In this document: positions 1 through 6,610 of the stretch, piece after piece
How positions within the stretch are numbered: the first letter of the stretch is position 1
Layout: each line of letters opens with the position of its first letter
NCBI GenBank assembly: GCA_964394335.1
Contig: CAYMVZ010000099.1
Coordinates: forward strand, 1 to 8,901
Reading direction: 5' to 3'
Source: CAJXCL01 sp964394335
GTDB taxonomy: Bacteria; Nitrospinota; Nitrospinia; CAJXCL01
DNA length: 8,901 nucleotides
Notes under the pieces: model-generated
The model's database searches: none
Told to the model about the DNA's origin: nothing
The model's input: only the letters and a program-made list of their open reading frames with translations
Program-made: the position numbers and the translations under genes

Positions 1-24
1 GTTTTATCACAATACTAATTTTAA

Positions 25-55
25 GGGTGGATCAGTTTTTCGGGGTAGGGTCAGT
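25..55. mobile_element. possible IS-end remnant (IS21-like terminal motif)
   Basis: The stretch contains GGTGGATCAGTTTTTCGGGG followed by TAGGGTCAGT. Repeated 'GGATCAGTTTT' type motifs are a habit of the ends of some IS21-family elements. No transposase is visible here and the window begins only 24 bases upstream, so this is a resemblance from memory, not an identification. It could equally be a chance match in a spacer. Confidence 0.2.
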
Positions 56-129
56 AAGCATTCAGCGTTATTGTTTTGACAGGTAAACAGGACAGGCTCA
101 GCCGGACTATTATTGTCATGAATAGTAAT

Positions 130-153
130 GTCATCCTGAGCTTGTCGAAGGAT
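130..153. repeat. dispersed intergenic repeat (TCATCCTGAGCTTGTCGAA type)
   Basis: The sequence TCATCCTGAGCTTGTCGAA followed by GGAT is a very common short interspersed word in intergenic DNA of many environmental bacterial genomes. Only one copy is present in this window. The spacer 1-352 otherwise shows no convincing gene apart from the mini-ORF at 214-261. Confidence 0.45.
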
Positions 154-196
154 TGCCGAACCATATCTTGTTAATCTTGTCTAAAGAGTCCAGCTG

Positions 197-203
197 AAGG
201 AGG
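197..203 (+). promoter_or_regulatory. strong Shine-Dalgarno (AAGGAGG)
   Basis: AAGGAGG is a full consensus ribosome-binding site and lies 10 bases before the ATG at 214. It is the strongest SD seen in the window, yet it serves only a 15-codon frame. It is about 150 bases too far upstream to serve the transferase at 353. Confidence 0.4.
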
Positions 204-213
204 TTAATTAAAA

Positions 214-261
214 ATGCATTTCAATGAAGAAAGTTGTTTAAATAAAAAGGTAGAATTTTAG
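214..261 (+). CDS. mini-ORF of 15 codons, leader peptide or gene remnant
   Basis: ATG at 214 opens a frame of 15 codons (MHFNEESCLNKKVEF) ending at TAG 259-261. It has no recognisable domain. The only support is the strong SD 10 bases upstream and its position ahead of the glycosyl-1-phosphate transferase at 353. It could be a leader peptide, the stub of a decayed gene, or chance. Nothing in its composition suggests an attenuator: there is no run of one amino acid and no clear terminator hairpin after it. Confidence 0.15.
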   Translation: MHFNEESCLNKKVEF

Positions 262-352
262 GAAAGACAAGCAATACGCAGGAAAAAATTGTTATGTTCA
301 TCTTGCAATCCTGTCTAAATTTTTACATTAGCGACTATTTACGAAAAAAATA

Positions 353-1474
353 ATGAATTTTATAAATTTGTTAATAATAGGGATTCTAATTTTTATTTTA
401 GCGTTCAAACGTGAACCGATTGAAGAATTTGTCAAATTTGAAAATATACAATGGCTTTACATAATGTTCTCATCTTTTTTGCTGACTTATTTATTAGTAC
501 CGTTCATGAAGGGAATTGCTGAATACTTCAATATTTATGATATGCCGGATAAAAGGAAATTGCATGGAAAACCAATACCCAAATTTGGCGGAATTGCCAT
601 TTACATTGCCTTTATTGCTGTTATTCTTATTAATTTTCATTTTTCATTACAATTAAAAGGGGTTCTTCTTGGAAGCGTAGTTATTGTGGCCGCGGGTCTT
701 TTCGACGATATATATGGGTTGTCTGCGAAAAAAAGACTGGTAGCGCAGGTGTTGGCGGTTATCATCCTCATTATGCACGATGTTCACTTGTCTTTTGGAC
801 CGGATATATGGTGGGCCTTTGCGATAGAGTTATTTTTTACGATGTTCTGGGTTGTGGGTATTATCAATGCCTTTAATTTCCTTGACGGAATGGACGGCTT
901 AGCCGCTGGATTCGCTGGAATCTCTTTGTTTTTCATCGGAGTGGTGGCTTTGCAGTCAGAACAGTCTTATTTGGTGTATCTATCATTTGCCGTTGTTGGT
1001 TGTTGCCTTGGTTTTCTGCCTCATAACTTTCATCCTCGAAAAAAGGCATCCATTTTTCTGGGCGACACAGGAAGCACCTTTCTTGGATTTATCCTGGCAT
1101 CCCTCCCGGTAATGACTGCCTGGGCTTCAAACGATCCGGTTAAGTCTTATTCCATGCCTATTCTTATCCTGGGGATCCTGATTTTTGATATGGTTTATAT
1201 AACAATAGAAAGAGTTGCGACAGGCAAAGTGAAAAACCTGACAGAGTGGATCGAATACGTGGGACGCGACCATTTCCATCATCGCCTCGCTACCCATGGT
1301 TTAACAAACTTCAGCGCTGTCCTTTTGATTTTTTTTCTCTCTGCTACTCTGGGAATAAGCGCGTTAGTATTAAAACATGCAAGGACCGTTGATAGCTTTC
1401 TGCTTTTGGGGCAGGCGGGAAGTATCTATGCTATTCTTGTTATTCTTATGTTAAAAGCAAAAAATAAATCTTAA
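353..1474 (+). CDS. MraY/WecA-family polyprenyl-phosphate glycosyl-1-phosphate transferase
   Basis: A 373-residue polytopic membrane protein of glycosyltransferase family 4. Enzymes of this family move a sugar-1-phosphate (often GlcNAc-1-P) from a UDP-sugar to undecaprenyl phosphate, the first membrane step of O-antigen, enterobacterial common antigen or wall-polymer synthesis. Family signatures are visible in order: K68-K-x-H71 with PIPKFGG (74-80), the Mg-binding DD at 118-119, NxxNFLDGMDGL (172-183), GDTGS (237-241) and the HFHHR block (307-311). The DxxNFxDGxDG form and the short basic loop fit WecA/TagO/RfeB-like proteins better than MraY. The N-terminus carries an extra hydrophobic segment (residues 3-17) before the usual first helix (about 36-50). 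ATG 353 is the first start after an in-frame TAG at 329-331, but no good SD precedes it. The sugar substrate cannot be told from sequence. Confidence 0.93.
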   Translation: MNFINLLIIGILIFILAFKREPIEEFVKFENIQWLYIMFSSFLLTYLLVPFMKGIAEYFNIYDMPDKRKLHGKPIPKFGGIAIYIAFIAVILINFHFSLQLKGVLLGSVVIVAAGLFDDIYGLSAKKRLVAQVLAVIILIMHDVHLSFGPDIWWAFAIELFFTMFWVVGIINAFNFLDGMDGLAAGFAGISLFFIGVVALQSEQSYLVYLSFAVVGCCLGFLPHNFHPRKKASIFLGDTGSTFLGFILASLPVMTAWASNDPVKSYSMPILILGILIFDMVYITIERVATGKVKNLTEWIEYVGRDHFHHRLATHGLTNFSAVLLIFFLSATLGISALVLKHARTVDSFLLLGQAGSIYAILVILMLKAKNKS

Positions 1475-1557
1475 CTATGAATAGGAATTTCAATGTTTAT
1501 TAAAAAAACCTGGTTCTCTGGACCTGGTCACTATTGGCTATGCCCTGTCTTGTCATT

Positions 1558-1761
1558 TCAGAGTGTTCCCCATGTCATTCCCGAATGTATCCCCGTTTTT
1601 ACGAGGACAAGCGTATCGGAATTCAAGTCTTGACTGGTACTCTTCTGTGAGCGAATCTGCGAAGCCACGTTTAGCGGGGCGAAGCAAAATCCAGGCTGCA
1701 TTTTAATTCTGGATGCCCGATAGGAACCACTCGGGCATGACAACAAAGTGGAACACTCTGA
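1558..1761. repeat. composite inverted-repeat element, MITE-like
   Basis: Perfect 12-base inverted ends, TCAGAGTGTTCC at 1558-1569 and GGAACACTCTGA at 1750-1761, enclose a second inverted pair, TGTCATTCCCGA at 1573-1584 and TCGGGCATGACA at 1731-1742 (11 of 12 complementary). TCATTCCCGAATG and ATGCCCGA words are typical of dispersed intergenic repeats in many environmental bacteria. There is no coding capacity, so this is a non-autonomous or palindromic repeat. The middle (1622-1690) is a copy of a different 69 bp repeat that seems to interrupt the element. Confidence 0.6.
1622..1690. repeat. 69 bp interspersed repeat, copy 1
   Basis: First of three copies beginning TTCAAGTCTT and containing GAATCTGCG-(A/G)-AGCCACG and AGCGGGGCG. 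This copy is the most divergent near its left end (TGACTGG instead of CGCAGG) and in TTTAGCG instead of CTCAGCG. It sits inside the inverted-repeat element 1558-1761. It lacks the left arm of the hairpin that copy 3 can form. Confidence 0.65.
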
Positions 1762-1802
1762 CACCGCAGAGAAGGGAACATGCGGGAATGGCAGTGCTGT
1801 AG

Positions 1803-1825
1803 TGTCATTTCGAGCGAAGCGAGAA
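1803..1825. repeat. dispersed intergenic repeat (TCATTTCGAGCGAAGCGAGAA type)
   Basis: TGTCATTTCGAGCGAAGCG followed by AGAA is a widespread short dispersed word in environmental bacterial genomes. Its inner part can fold (TTCG...CGAA). One copy occurs in this window, between the composite repeat and the phosphatase gene. Confidence 0.45.
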
Positions 1826-1907
1826 TTTTAACTTGTGGACAAATGATTAGCGATTTGCTAAGATCCTTGGGGAAAAATGAAACCAGAACCCTGCAAAAGG
1901 TTATATT

Positions 1908-2378
1908 ATGGTTAAAGTACTTTTTGTTTGTAGAGCAAACCAGTGTAGAAGCGCGATGGCGGAAGCCCTGATGCGGAATATACTTAATGACAGGGCAATC
2001 CAGGACATAGAAATTAAATCAGCAGGAACTCATGCAGTAGATGGCATTAGTCCACTCCCAAAAGTCGTTGAGATTTGTAAACAACAAGAGATTGACATAT
2101 CGTCCCACTCTTCTCTTCCCCTTGTGGAAGAGCTGGTAAAAGATTCGGATATTATCCTGGTCATGGAACAAAAACAGGTCCAAAGTATTGTTGAAAAGTT
2201 TCCGGAAGCAAAGGAGAAAGTAAAGATGCTTTCTTCTTATAGCGATGAATATCAAGATCAGGATATTAAAGATCCCGTAGGAGGAAGCATTTTGGGATTC
2301 AGAACGACTTTTGTAATTTTAGATGAATGCGTAAAAGGATTGCTTGAGGACATTTTGAAGACAAGACAAATCAGTTAA
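1908..2378 (+). CDS. low-molecular-weight protein phosphatase family protein
   Basis: A 156-residue cytoplasmic enzyme of the LMW protein tyrosine phosphatase fold. The N-terminal P-loop is C8-RANQC-R14-S15, matching CX5RS with the nucleophilic Cys and phosphate-binding Arg. The general-acid Asp is D122 in DPVGGS (122-127). Length is normal for the family. Two usual P-loop residues differ: Ala10 for Gly and Ala16 for Pro. The DPxGGS motif followed by a Tyr/Phe-containing helix resembles the arginine-phosphatase (YwlE-like) branch. However, the Thr that gives YwlE its preference is Gln12 here, so the substrate is open: phospho-Tyr, phospho-Arg, or an arsenate-reductase-like role. AAGG at 1897-1900 lies 7 bases before the ATG. 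In surface-polysaccharide loci such phosphatases reverse tyrosine-kinase signals, which would suit the neighbouring transferase, but no kinase is in view. Confidence 0.88.
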   Translation: MVKVLFVCRANQCRSAMAEALMRNILNDRAIQDIEIKSAGTHAVDGISPLPKVVEICKQQEIDISSHSSLPLVEELVKDSDIILVMEQKQVQSIVEKFPEAKEKVKMLSSYSDEYQDQDIKDPVGGSILGFRTTFVILDECVKGLLEDILKTRQIS

Positions 2379-2505
2379 GGGCCTGTACTAAAATAAAAAT
2401 ATTAACAAAATAGAAAAAGAGCCTTTAATAGATAGTCAAAGTTTTGGTTAAATAACCTCTAATTAAACGATTTTCGCTAATTATTCAATTCGGGTAATTA
2501 ACGAA

Positions 2506-2574
2506 TTCAAGTCTTTGCAGGTATTCTTCAGTGGGCGAATCTGCGGAGCCACGCTCAGCGGGGCGGAGCTAATT
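2506..2574. repeat. 69 bp interspersed repeat, copy 2
   Basis: I count 55 of 63 positions identical to copy 3 over the aligned core. CTTTGCAG (2512-2519) can pair with CTGCGGAG through two G-U wobbles, where copy 3 has perfect Watson-Crick pairing, so the stem is kept despite sequence change. The right end runs into a hairpin, GGAGCT (2565-2570) and AGCTCC (2577-2582) around AATTGA. AATT flanks both sides (2504-2507 and 2571-2574), which may be a target duplication or chance. Confidence 0.65.
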
Positions 2575-2585
2575 GAAGCTCCCCG
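2570..2585 (-). repeat. 16 bp word shared in inverted orientation with 8191-8206
   Basis: The reverse complement, CGGGGAGCTTCAATTA, is identical to 8191-8206. At the second site it contains the SD and the first base of the ATG of the gene at 8206. Here it has no gene attached and forms part of a small hairpin. Confidence 0.6.
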
Positions 2586-2610
2586 TAGCAAAGCATCAGT
2601 GTAGAATATG

Positions 2611-2637
2611 ATTTTATTTTAAGTTCGCTCGCTAACC
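2611..2637 (+). repeat. 27 bp word shared in inverted orientation with 8030-8056
   Basis: The segment starting ATTTTATTTTAAGTTCG and ending CGCTAACC matches the reverse complement of 8030-8056 at 26 of 27 positions. Together with 2570-2585 it shows that the spacer before polA and the spacer after the HDOD gene share repeat material in opposite orientation, about 5.4 kb apart. Confidence 0.65.
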
Positions 2638-2674
2638 GCTCAGCAAACTGCGAGGGATGTGCTTGCTAAACATT

Positions 2675-2744
2675 TTCAAGTCTTCGCAGGCAATCTTCAT
2701 TGGCTGAATCTGCGAAGCCACGCTCAGCGGGGCGAAGCAAAAAT
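2675..2744. repeat. 69 bp interspersed repeat, copy 3
   Basis: This copy abuts polA. It contains a perfect 8 bp inverted repeat, CTTCGCAG (2682-2689) and CTGCGAAG (2710-2717), with a 20-base loop, and the near-palindrome CGCTCAGCG. An in-frame TTG at 2700 lies inside it and would add 20 repeat-encoded residues to Pol I if used, which I reject as the start. ATTT occurs at both edges (2672-2675 and 2742-2745). Confidence 0.65.
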
Positions 2745-2759
2745 TTGTGGTTGCATTGC

Positions 2760-5477
2760 ATGAAAAAACCTCCCCGTTTATATTTAATAGACGGTTCCTC
2801 CTATATCTTTAGAGCCTTTTATGGAATAAGACAATTTCTTTCCAATTCAAAAGGACTCCCTACCAACGCAGTATACGGGTTCGCTACCATGCTTTTAAAG
2901 ATACTTCGGGAAGAAAAACCTGAATATGTGGCTATAATCTTCGATCCTAAAGGTAAAACTTTTCGACATGAAATGTATAAAGAGTATAAAGCAAACCGAA
3001 AAGAAACTCCTGATGATCTGAAGCCCCAGATTCCCTATATCATTAATCTTGTTGAGGCGTTTAATATTGTCTCCATACAGCAGGAAGGTTTTGAAGCGGA
3101 CGATGTTATCGGCACCGTATCCAAAAAAGCGGAAAAGGAAGGGTTTGAGGTTACGATTGTTAGCGGAGACAAAGATATGATGCAGTTAATATCCCCCAAC
3201 ATTAAGATGCTGGATACTTTGAAAAATAAAATATTTGGGGCGAAGGAAGTAAAGGAAAAATTTGGAGTGGAGCCCGAACGAGTCACAGAAGTCATGGGTT
3301 TAATGGGGGATAGTTCAGACAACATCCCCGGTGTACCGGGGATAGGTCCTAAAGCTGCCGCCACATTAATTCAGGATTATGGCGATATTGAAAACCTTCT
3401 GAAAAACCTGAAACAAATTAAAAAAGAGGCATTAAAAAACAAACTTTCAGAATATAGAGAACAGGCGCGGCTCAGCAAGAAACTATGTACGATCGATATC
3501 AACATGAATCTTACCGTAGGAATCGAGGAGATGAAAGTAAAGGAATTGGATTCAAAACGGCTTATTTCTCTTTTCAAAAAATTAGAATTCGCTTCTCTTT
3601 TATCCAGGGTGGAGCTTGGAGATGAGAAGTGGATGGAATCCGGAAAAGCGAGAGGACGGAAACCGGATGCCCTTAAGAAAAAGTACAAAATAGTTTTAAG
3701 TGAAAAAGAGCTGGATAAAATTATTATTCAGGTGAAGAACAAAGGACTTCTTTCTATCGACTTGGAGACGACAAGCGTCTTTCCAATGGAAGCTGAAATT
3801 GTAGGAATTTCCATATCCATTATTCCCCATGAAGCTTATTATATACCTGTAGGGCATAATTACCCCGGTGCTCCAGCACAGCTAAAGAGAGATAAAGTTC
3901 TGGGAAAGCTTAAACCGATTCTTGAAGATAAAAAGATTAAAAAAATAGGGCAGAACATTAAGTACGAGATTATTGTTTTTGAAAATTTCGGCATTAAAGT
4001 AAACAATATTTACTTTGATACCATGATAGCTTCTTACCTGATTAACCCTTCAAAACACAACCATAATCTCGAAGACATTGCTCTTGAATATCTTGATTAC
4101 CGGGTAACAACTTATAAAGAAGTCACCGGGACGGCTTCAAAGGAGATTGGATTTAATAAAGTAGATATAGAAACTGCCGCAGATTATTCAGGCGAGGACG
4201 CCGATATAACTTTACAGTTAAGCAAAAAACTTTTACCGGCTTTGGAAAAAGACGCCCTTGTTTCTCTTTTAAATAACGTGGAATTGCCGCTTGCTGAAGT
4301 GCTGGCAGAGATAGAAAAAAACGGGGTAAAAATTAATAAAAACTTTTTACAAAAAATGTCAAAAGACCTGGAAAAGAATATATCCCTGTCCGCAAAAAAA
4401 ATTTATGATATGGCTGGAGAGGAATTTAATATTAATTCTCCAAAACAGTTATCAGAGCTTTTGTTTGAAAAATTAAAAATTCCTCCTCTAAAAAAAACTA
4501 AAACAGGATATTCGACTGATATAAGCGTATTGGAGCAGCTTGCGACAGGTTATCCTCTTCCAGCAGAAATTATTTTGTACCGGCAGCTCAGCAAATTGAA
4601 ATCAACTTATGTTGATGCGTTGCCTCTTCTCATCAACTCAAAGACAGGCAGGATACACACTTCATTTAACCAAACCGTTACAGCCACCGGCAGACTTAGT
4701 TCCAGCAACCCAAATTTACAAAATATCCCTATACGCACTGAGCTGGGTCGTAAAATCAGGAAAGCATTCATAGCGGAAAAGAACCACCTGCTGCTTTCTG
4801 CCGATTATTCTCAGATAGAGCTTCGCATTCTTGCTCATCTTTCAGAAGATGAGGTACTTATGGAGGCATTTAAGAAAGGAGAAGATATTCATGCTCAGAC
4901 AGCGGCAAAAATTTTTAATGTTTTTCCTAATATGGTTGATTCTAATATGAGGCGAATGGCCAAAGCAGTAAACTTCGGAATTATTTATGGGATCAGTCCC
5001 TTTGGGTTGTCCAAAAATATCAGAGTCAGCCTAAAAGAAGCTAAAGAATTTATCGATAACTATTTTGCGCTCTATAAAGGAGTAAAATTATATATAGAGC
5101 GAGCAATATCGGATGCCCGAAAAAAAGGGTATGTTACCACTATTTTGAACCGTCGGAGATATCTACCGGAATTGAACAGCAAAAATAAGCAAATAAAAGA
5201 GTTTGCAGAGCGCACTTCCGTTAACACTCCAGTTCAAGGATCCGCAGCTGATTTAATCAAGATTGCAATGATCAATATCTTCAGAAGTTTAAAAAATAAA
5301 AAACTCAAATCAAAAATAATTTTGCAGGTTCACGATGAACTGGTCTTTGAAATACCTGAGGCGGAAAAGAAAATAATGGTTGATTTGGTAAAAAAAGAAA
5401 TGGAAGGAGTTATGAAACTAAAAATCCCCTTGATTATAGATACCTACATAGGTGAAAATTGGGGAGAGGCTCATTGA
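2760..5477 (+). CDS. polA: DNA polymerase I
   Basis: A 905-residue, full-length family A polymerase for Okazaki-fragment processing and repair gap filling. The N-terminal 5' nuclease (about 1-290) shows LIDGSS (D11), FEADDVIGT, SGDKDMMQL and GDSSDNIPGVPGIGPKAA. The 3'-5' exonuclease (about 310-500) has Exo I D334-x-E336 and Exo III Y476-xxx-D480. Its Exo II site reads GQNIKYE with Glu403 where Asp is canonical (D424 in E. coli). The polymerase domain has motif A D682-YSQIELR, motif B RRMAKAVNFGIIYG (K735, F739, Y743) and motif C VHDE (H858-D859-E860). Phe739 is the residue that makes the enzyme discriminate against dideoxynucleotides. ATG 2760 gives the usual family N-terminus (KKPPRLYLIDGSS). 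A TTG at 2700 would only add residues encoded by repeat DNA. No good SD precedes 2760, which suggests weak or leaderless initiation. Confidence 0.96.
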   Translation: MKKPPRLYLIDGSSYIFRAFYGIRQFLSNSKGLPTNAVYGFATMLLKILREEKPEYVAIIFDPKGKTFRHEMYKEYKANRKETPDDLKPQIPYIINLVEAFNIVSIQQEGFEADDVIGTVSKKAEKEGFEVTIVSGDKDMMQLISPNIKMLDTLKNKIFGAKEVKEKFGVEPERVTEVMGLMGDSSDNIPGVPGIGPKAAATLIQDYGDIENLLKNLKQIKKEALKNKLSEYREQARLSKKLCTIDINMNLTVGIEEMKVKELDSKRLISLFKKLEFASLLSRVELGDEKWMESGKARGRKPDALKKKYKIVLSEKELDKIIIQVKNKGLLSIDLETTSVFPMEAEIVGISISIIPHEAYYIPVGHNYPGAPAQLKRDKVLGKLKPILEDKKIKKIGQNIKYEIIVFENFGIKVNNIYFDTMIASYLINPSKHNHNLEDIALEYLDYRVTTYKEVTGTASKEIGFNKVDIETAADYSGEDADITLQLSKKLLPALEKDALVSLLNNVELPLAEVLAEIEKNGVKINKNFLQKMSKDLEKNISLSAKKIYDMAGEEFNINSPKQLSELLFEKLKIPPLKKTKTGYSTDISVLEQLATGYPLPAEIILYRQLSKLKSTYVDALPLLINSKTGRIHTSFNQTVTATGRLSSSNPNLQNIPIRTELGRKIRKAFIAEKNHLLLSADYSQIELRILAHLSEDEVLMEAFKKGEDIHAQTAAKIFNVFPNMVDSNMRRMAKAVNFGIIYGISPFGLSKNIRVSLKEAKEFIDNYFALYKGVKLYIERAISDARKKGYVTTILNRRRYLPELNSKNKQIKEFAERTSVNTPVQGSAADLIKIAMINIFRSLKNKKLKSKIILQVHDELVFEIPEAEKKIMVDLVKKEMEGVMKLKIPLIIDTYIGENWGEAH

Positions 5478-5571
5478 CTTGCCATCGGTTATTAACTAAC
5501 ACTTATTTATTTTTGGAATTCGGAATTTGGATTTAAAATCTGCAATCGGAAATCATAAATCACGGCAAGAC

Positions 5572-5576
5572 AAGGA
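5572..5576 (+). promoter_or_regulatory. Shine-Dalgarno that fixes the start of the response regulator
   Basis: AAGGA lies 7 bases before ATG 5584. Translation from this ATG gives a typical receiver N-terminus (NNYSILLVEDVEIIRK), so the true gene start is 5584. The TTG at 5645, in the downstream frame, is not the original start. Confidence 0.7.
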
Positions 5577-5583
5577 ATATCTA

Positions 5584-6610
5584 ATGAATAATTACTCTAT
5601 CTTATTGGTTGAAGATGTAGAAATCATTCGCAAAACTATTAGTCTTGATCTTAGCGAAAAAAGGATATAAAATTACCACATCCGAAAGCGGTGAAGAAGC
5701 GATAAAAGAATTGGAGGAAAACAATTATGATATGGTTATTACCGACCTCAAGATGGACGGAATAAATGGGATACAGGTTTTAGAAGAGGTCAAAAAGATG
5801 AGTCCTGAGACAGTTGTGATGATCTATACTAGTCATAGTGACATATCATCCGCAATAAAGGCACTAAGGCTTGGTGTCGATGATTACATGCTACAATCGA
5901 CTATGACGGAAGAATTTCATTTCAGGGTAAAGGATTGCCTCAAAAAACTGGAACTGCGCAGACAGATGGAACTGCGCTCTGATGGCATCCAGAATGCCAT
6001 TTTTAAGCTGGAAAGGGAGGTCGAAAATCGCAGGCTTGTTGAAAAAGAACTGGTTGCAAGTGAGAAAAAGTTAATAGAAAAAAACGAGGTATTAAAGCGA
6101 TTATCTATCCACGATGGATTAACGGATGTATACAACCGTCGCTATTTTCATCAACATTTTGACAGGGAATGGAAACGCGTAATCCGGGATAAGAAATCAA
6201 TTTCTTTAATAATGATTGATATCGATTTTTTCAAACTTTTCAATGACACTTACGGCCATCTGGCTGGTGATGATTGCCTGAAGCAGGTTGCAAAGACTTT
6301 AAATAGCCTGGTGAATCGCCCAGCTGATTTGTTTGCTCGTTATGGAGGTGAAGAATTTGTGGCTGTCCTGCCTGGAACAGATAAAGAGGGCTCTCTTCTG
6401 TTGGCAGAAGAGATGCGCATGGCTGTTGAAGAATTAAAAATTAAGCATACCTCCTCCGATATTAGCGAGTACGTCACAATTAGTCTGGGAATCGGGACTA
6501 TTTTTCCTGATATTAAATCCTCCTCAAACGCGCTTATTGATCTTGCCGACAAAGTACTTTACAAGGTAAAACAATCAGGACGGAATAAGGTTAAATGTGA
6601 CGATAATTAA
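5584..6610 (+). CDS. response regulator receiver-GGDEF diguanylate cyclase, frameshifted in the receiver
   Basis: A receiver, coiled-coil linker and GGDEF domain are encoded in two frames. From ATG 5584 the receiver starts with the acidic pair E10-D11 but meets TAA at 5668-5670. The rest continues in the next frame, open from a TTG at 5645 to 6610. Removing one A from the A6 run at 5657-5662 joins them as LSEKGYKITTSE, giving 341 residues. In the joined numbering, phospho-acceptor D54 (ITD) and T82 are present, but the conserved Lys is Gln104 (DYMLQST instead of DYLLKP). A charged helix (about 120-170) leads to GGDEF: D212-FFKLFND, catalytic GGEEF (254-258) and an inhibitory RxxD site (R245-D248). 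The cyclase half therefore looks active and product-inhibited, making c-di-GMP from GTP. It could be a pseudogene, a sequencing error in a homopolymer, or expressed from an internal start without a working receiver. It overlaps the next gene by 14 bases. Confidence 0.85.

Larger units (their letters stand above)
1475..1907. other. repeat-filled spacer between the transferase and phosphatase genes
   Basis: No credible gene is seen here. Short open frames in both directions overlap the repeat elements and have no coding character. The stretch holds an imperfect direct repeat of ACCTGGT (1508-1514 and 1521-1527), the composite inverted-repeat element at 1558-1761 and the short repeat at 1803-1825. 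There is no clear intrinsic terminator with a T-tract after the transferase gene. Confidence 0.6.
2379..2759. other. repeat-rich spacer upstream of polA
   Basis: The first ~120 bases are AT-rich and unremarkable. The rest is made of two copies of the 69 bp repeat (2506-2574 and 2675-2744) and, between them, two words shared in inverted orientation with the spacer at 7971-8205. No gene is supported. No clear promoter or T-tract terminator could be recognised. Confidence 0.6.

Noticed and set aside
1558..1764. 68-codon open frame on the minus strand
   Set aside because: It coincides almost exactly with the composite inverted repeat and contains the 69 bp repeat; it has no protein-like pattern and is best explained by repeat DNA.
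1780..1971. 63-codon open frame on the plus strand
   Set aside because: It starts in repeat DNA and runs out of frame into the well-supported phosphatase gene at 1908.
1908..2378. Naming the phosphatase arsC or ywlE
   Set aside because: The P-loop lacks the residue that marks arginine phosphatases, and no arsenic genes are nearby, so only the family name is supported.
1622..2744. CRISPR array from the three repeat copies
   Set aside because: Copies are ~69 bp, divergent, and spaced irregularly (about 815 and 100 bases apart), with genes in between.
2700..2759. TTG start giving a 925-residue Pol I
   Set aside because: The extra 20 residues are encoded by a dispersed repeat and Pol I homologues begin at the KKPPRLYLIDGSS-type sequence from ATG 2760.
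3035..3688. Two minus-strand open frames inside polA
   Set aside because: They are shadows of a strongly supported coding frame and show no domain or start signals.
5656..5670. Programmed ribosomal frameshift at the A6 run
   Set aside because: Joining needs a +1 shift, whereas A-runs favour -1; no stimulatory stop context or stem was seen. Mutation or sequencing error is simpler, though transcript slippage is not excluded.
5645..6610. Response regulator starting at TTG 5645
   Set aside because: This would remove the first strands and the acidic pair of the receiver; the SD plus ATG at 5584 and the restored frame after one-base deletion show it is a frameshifted longer gene.
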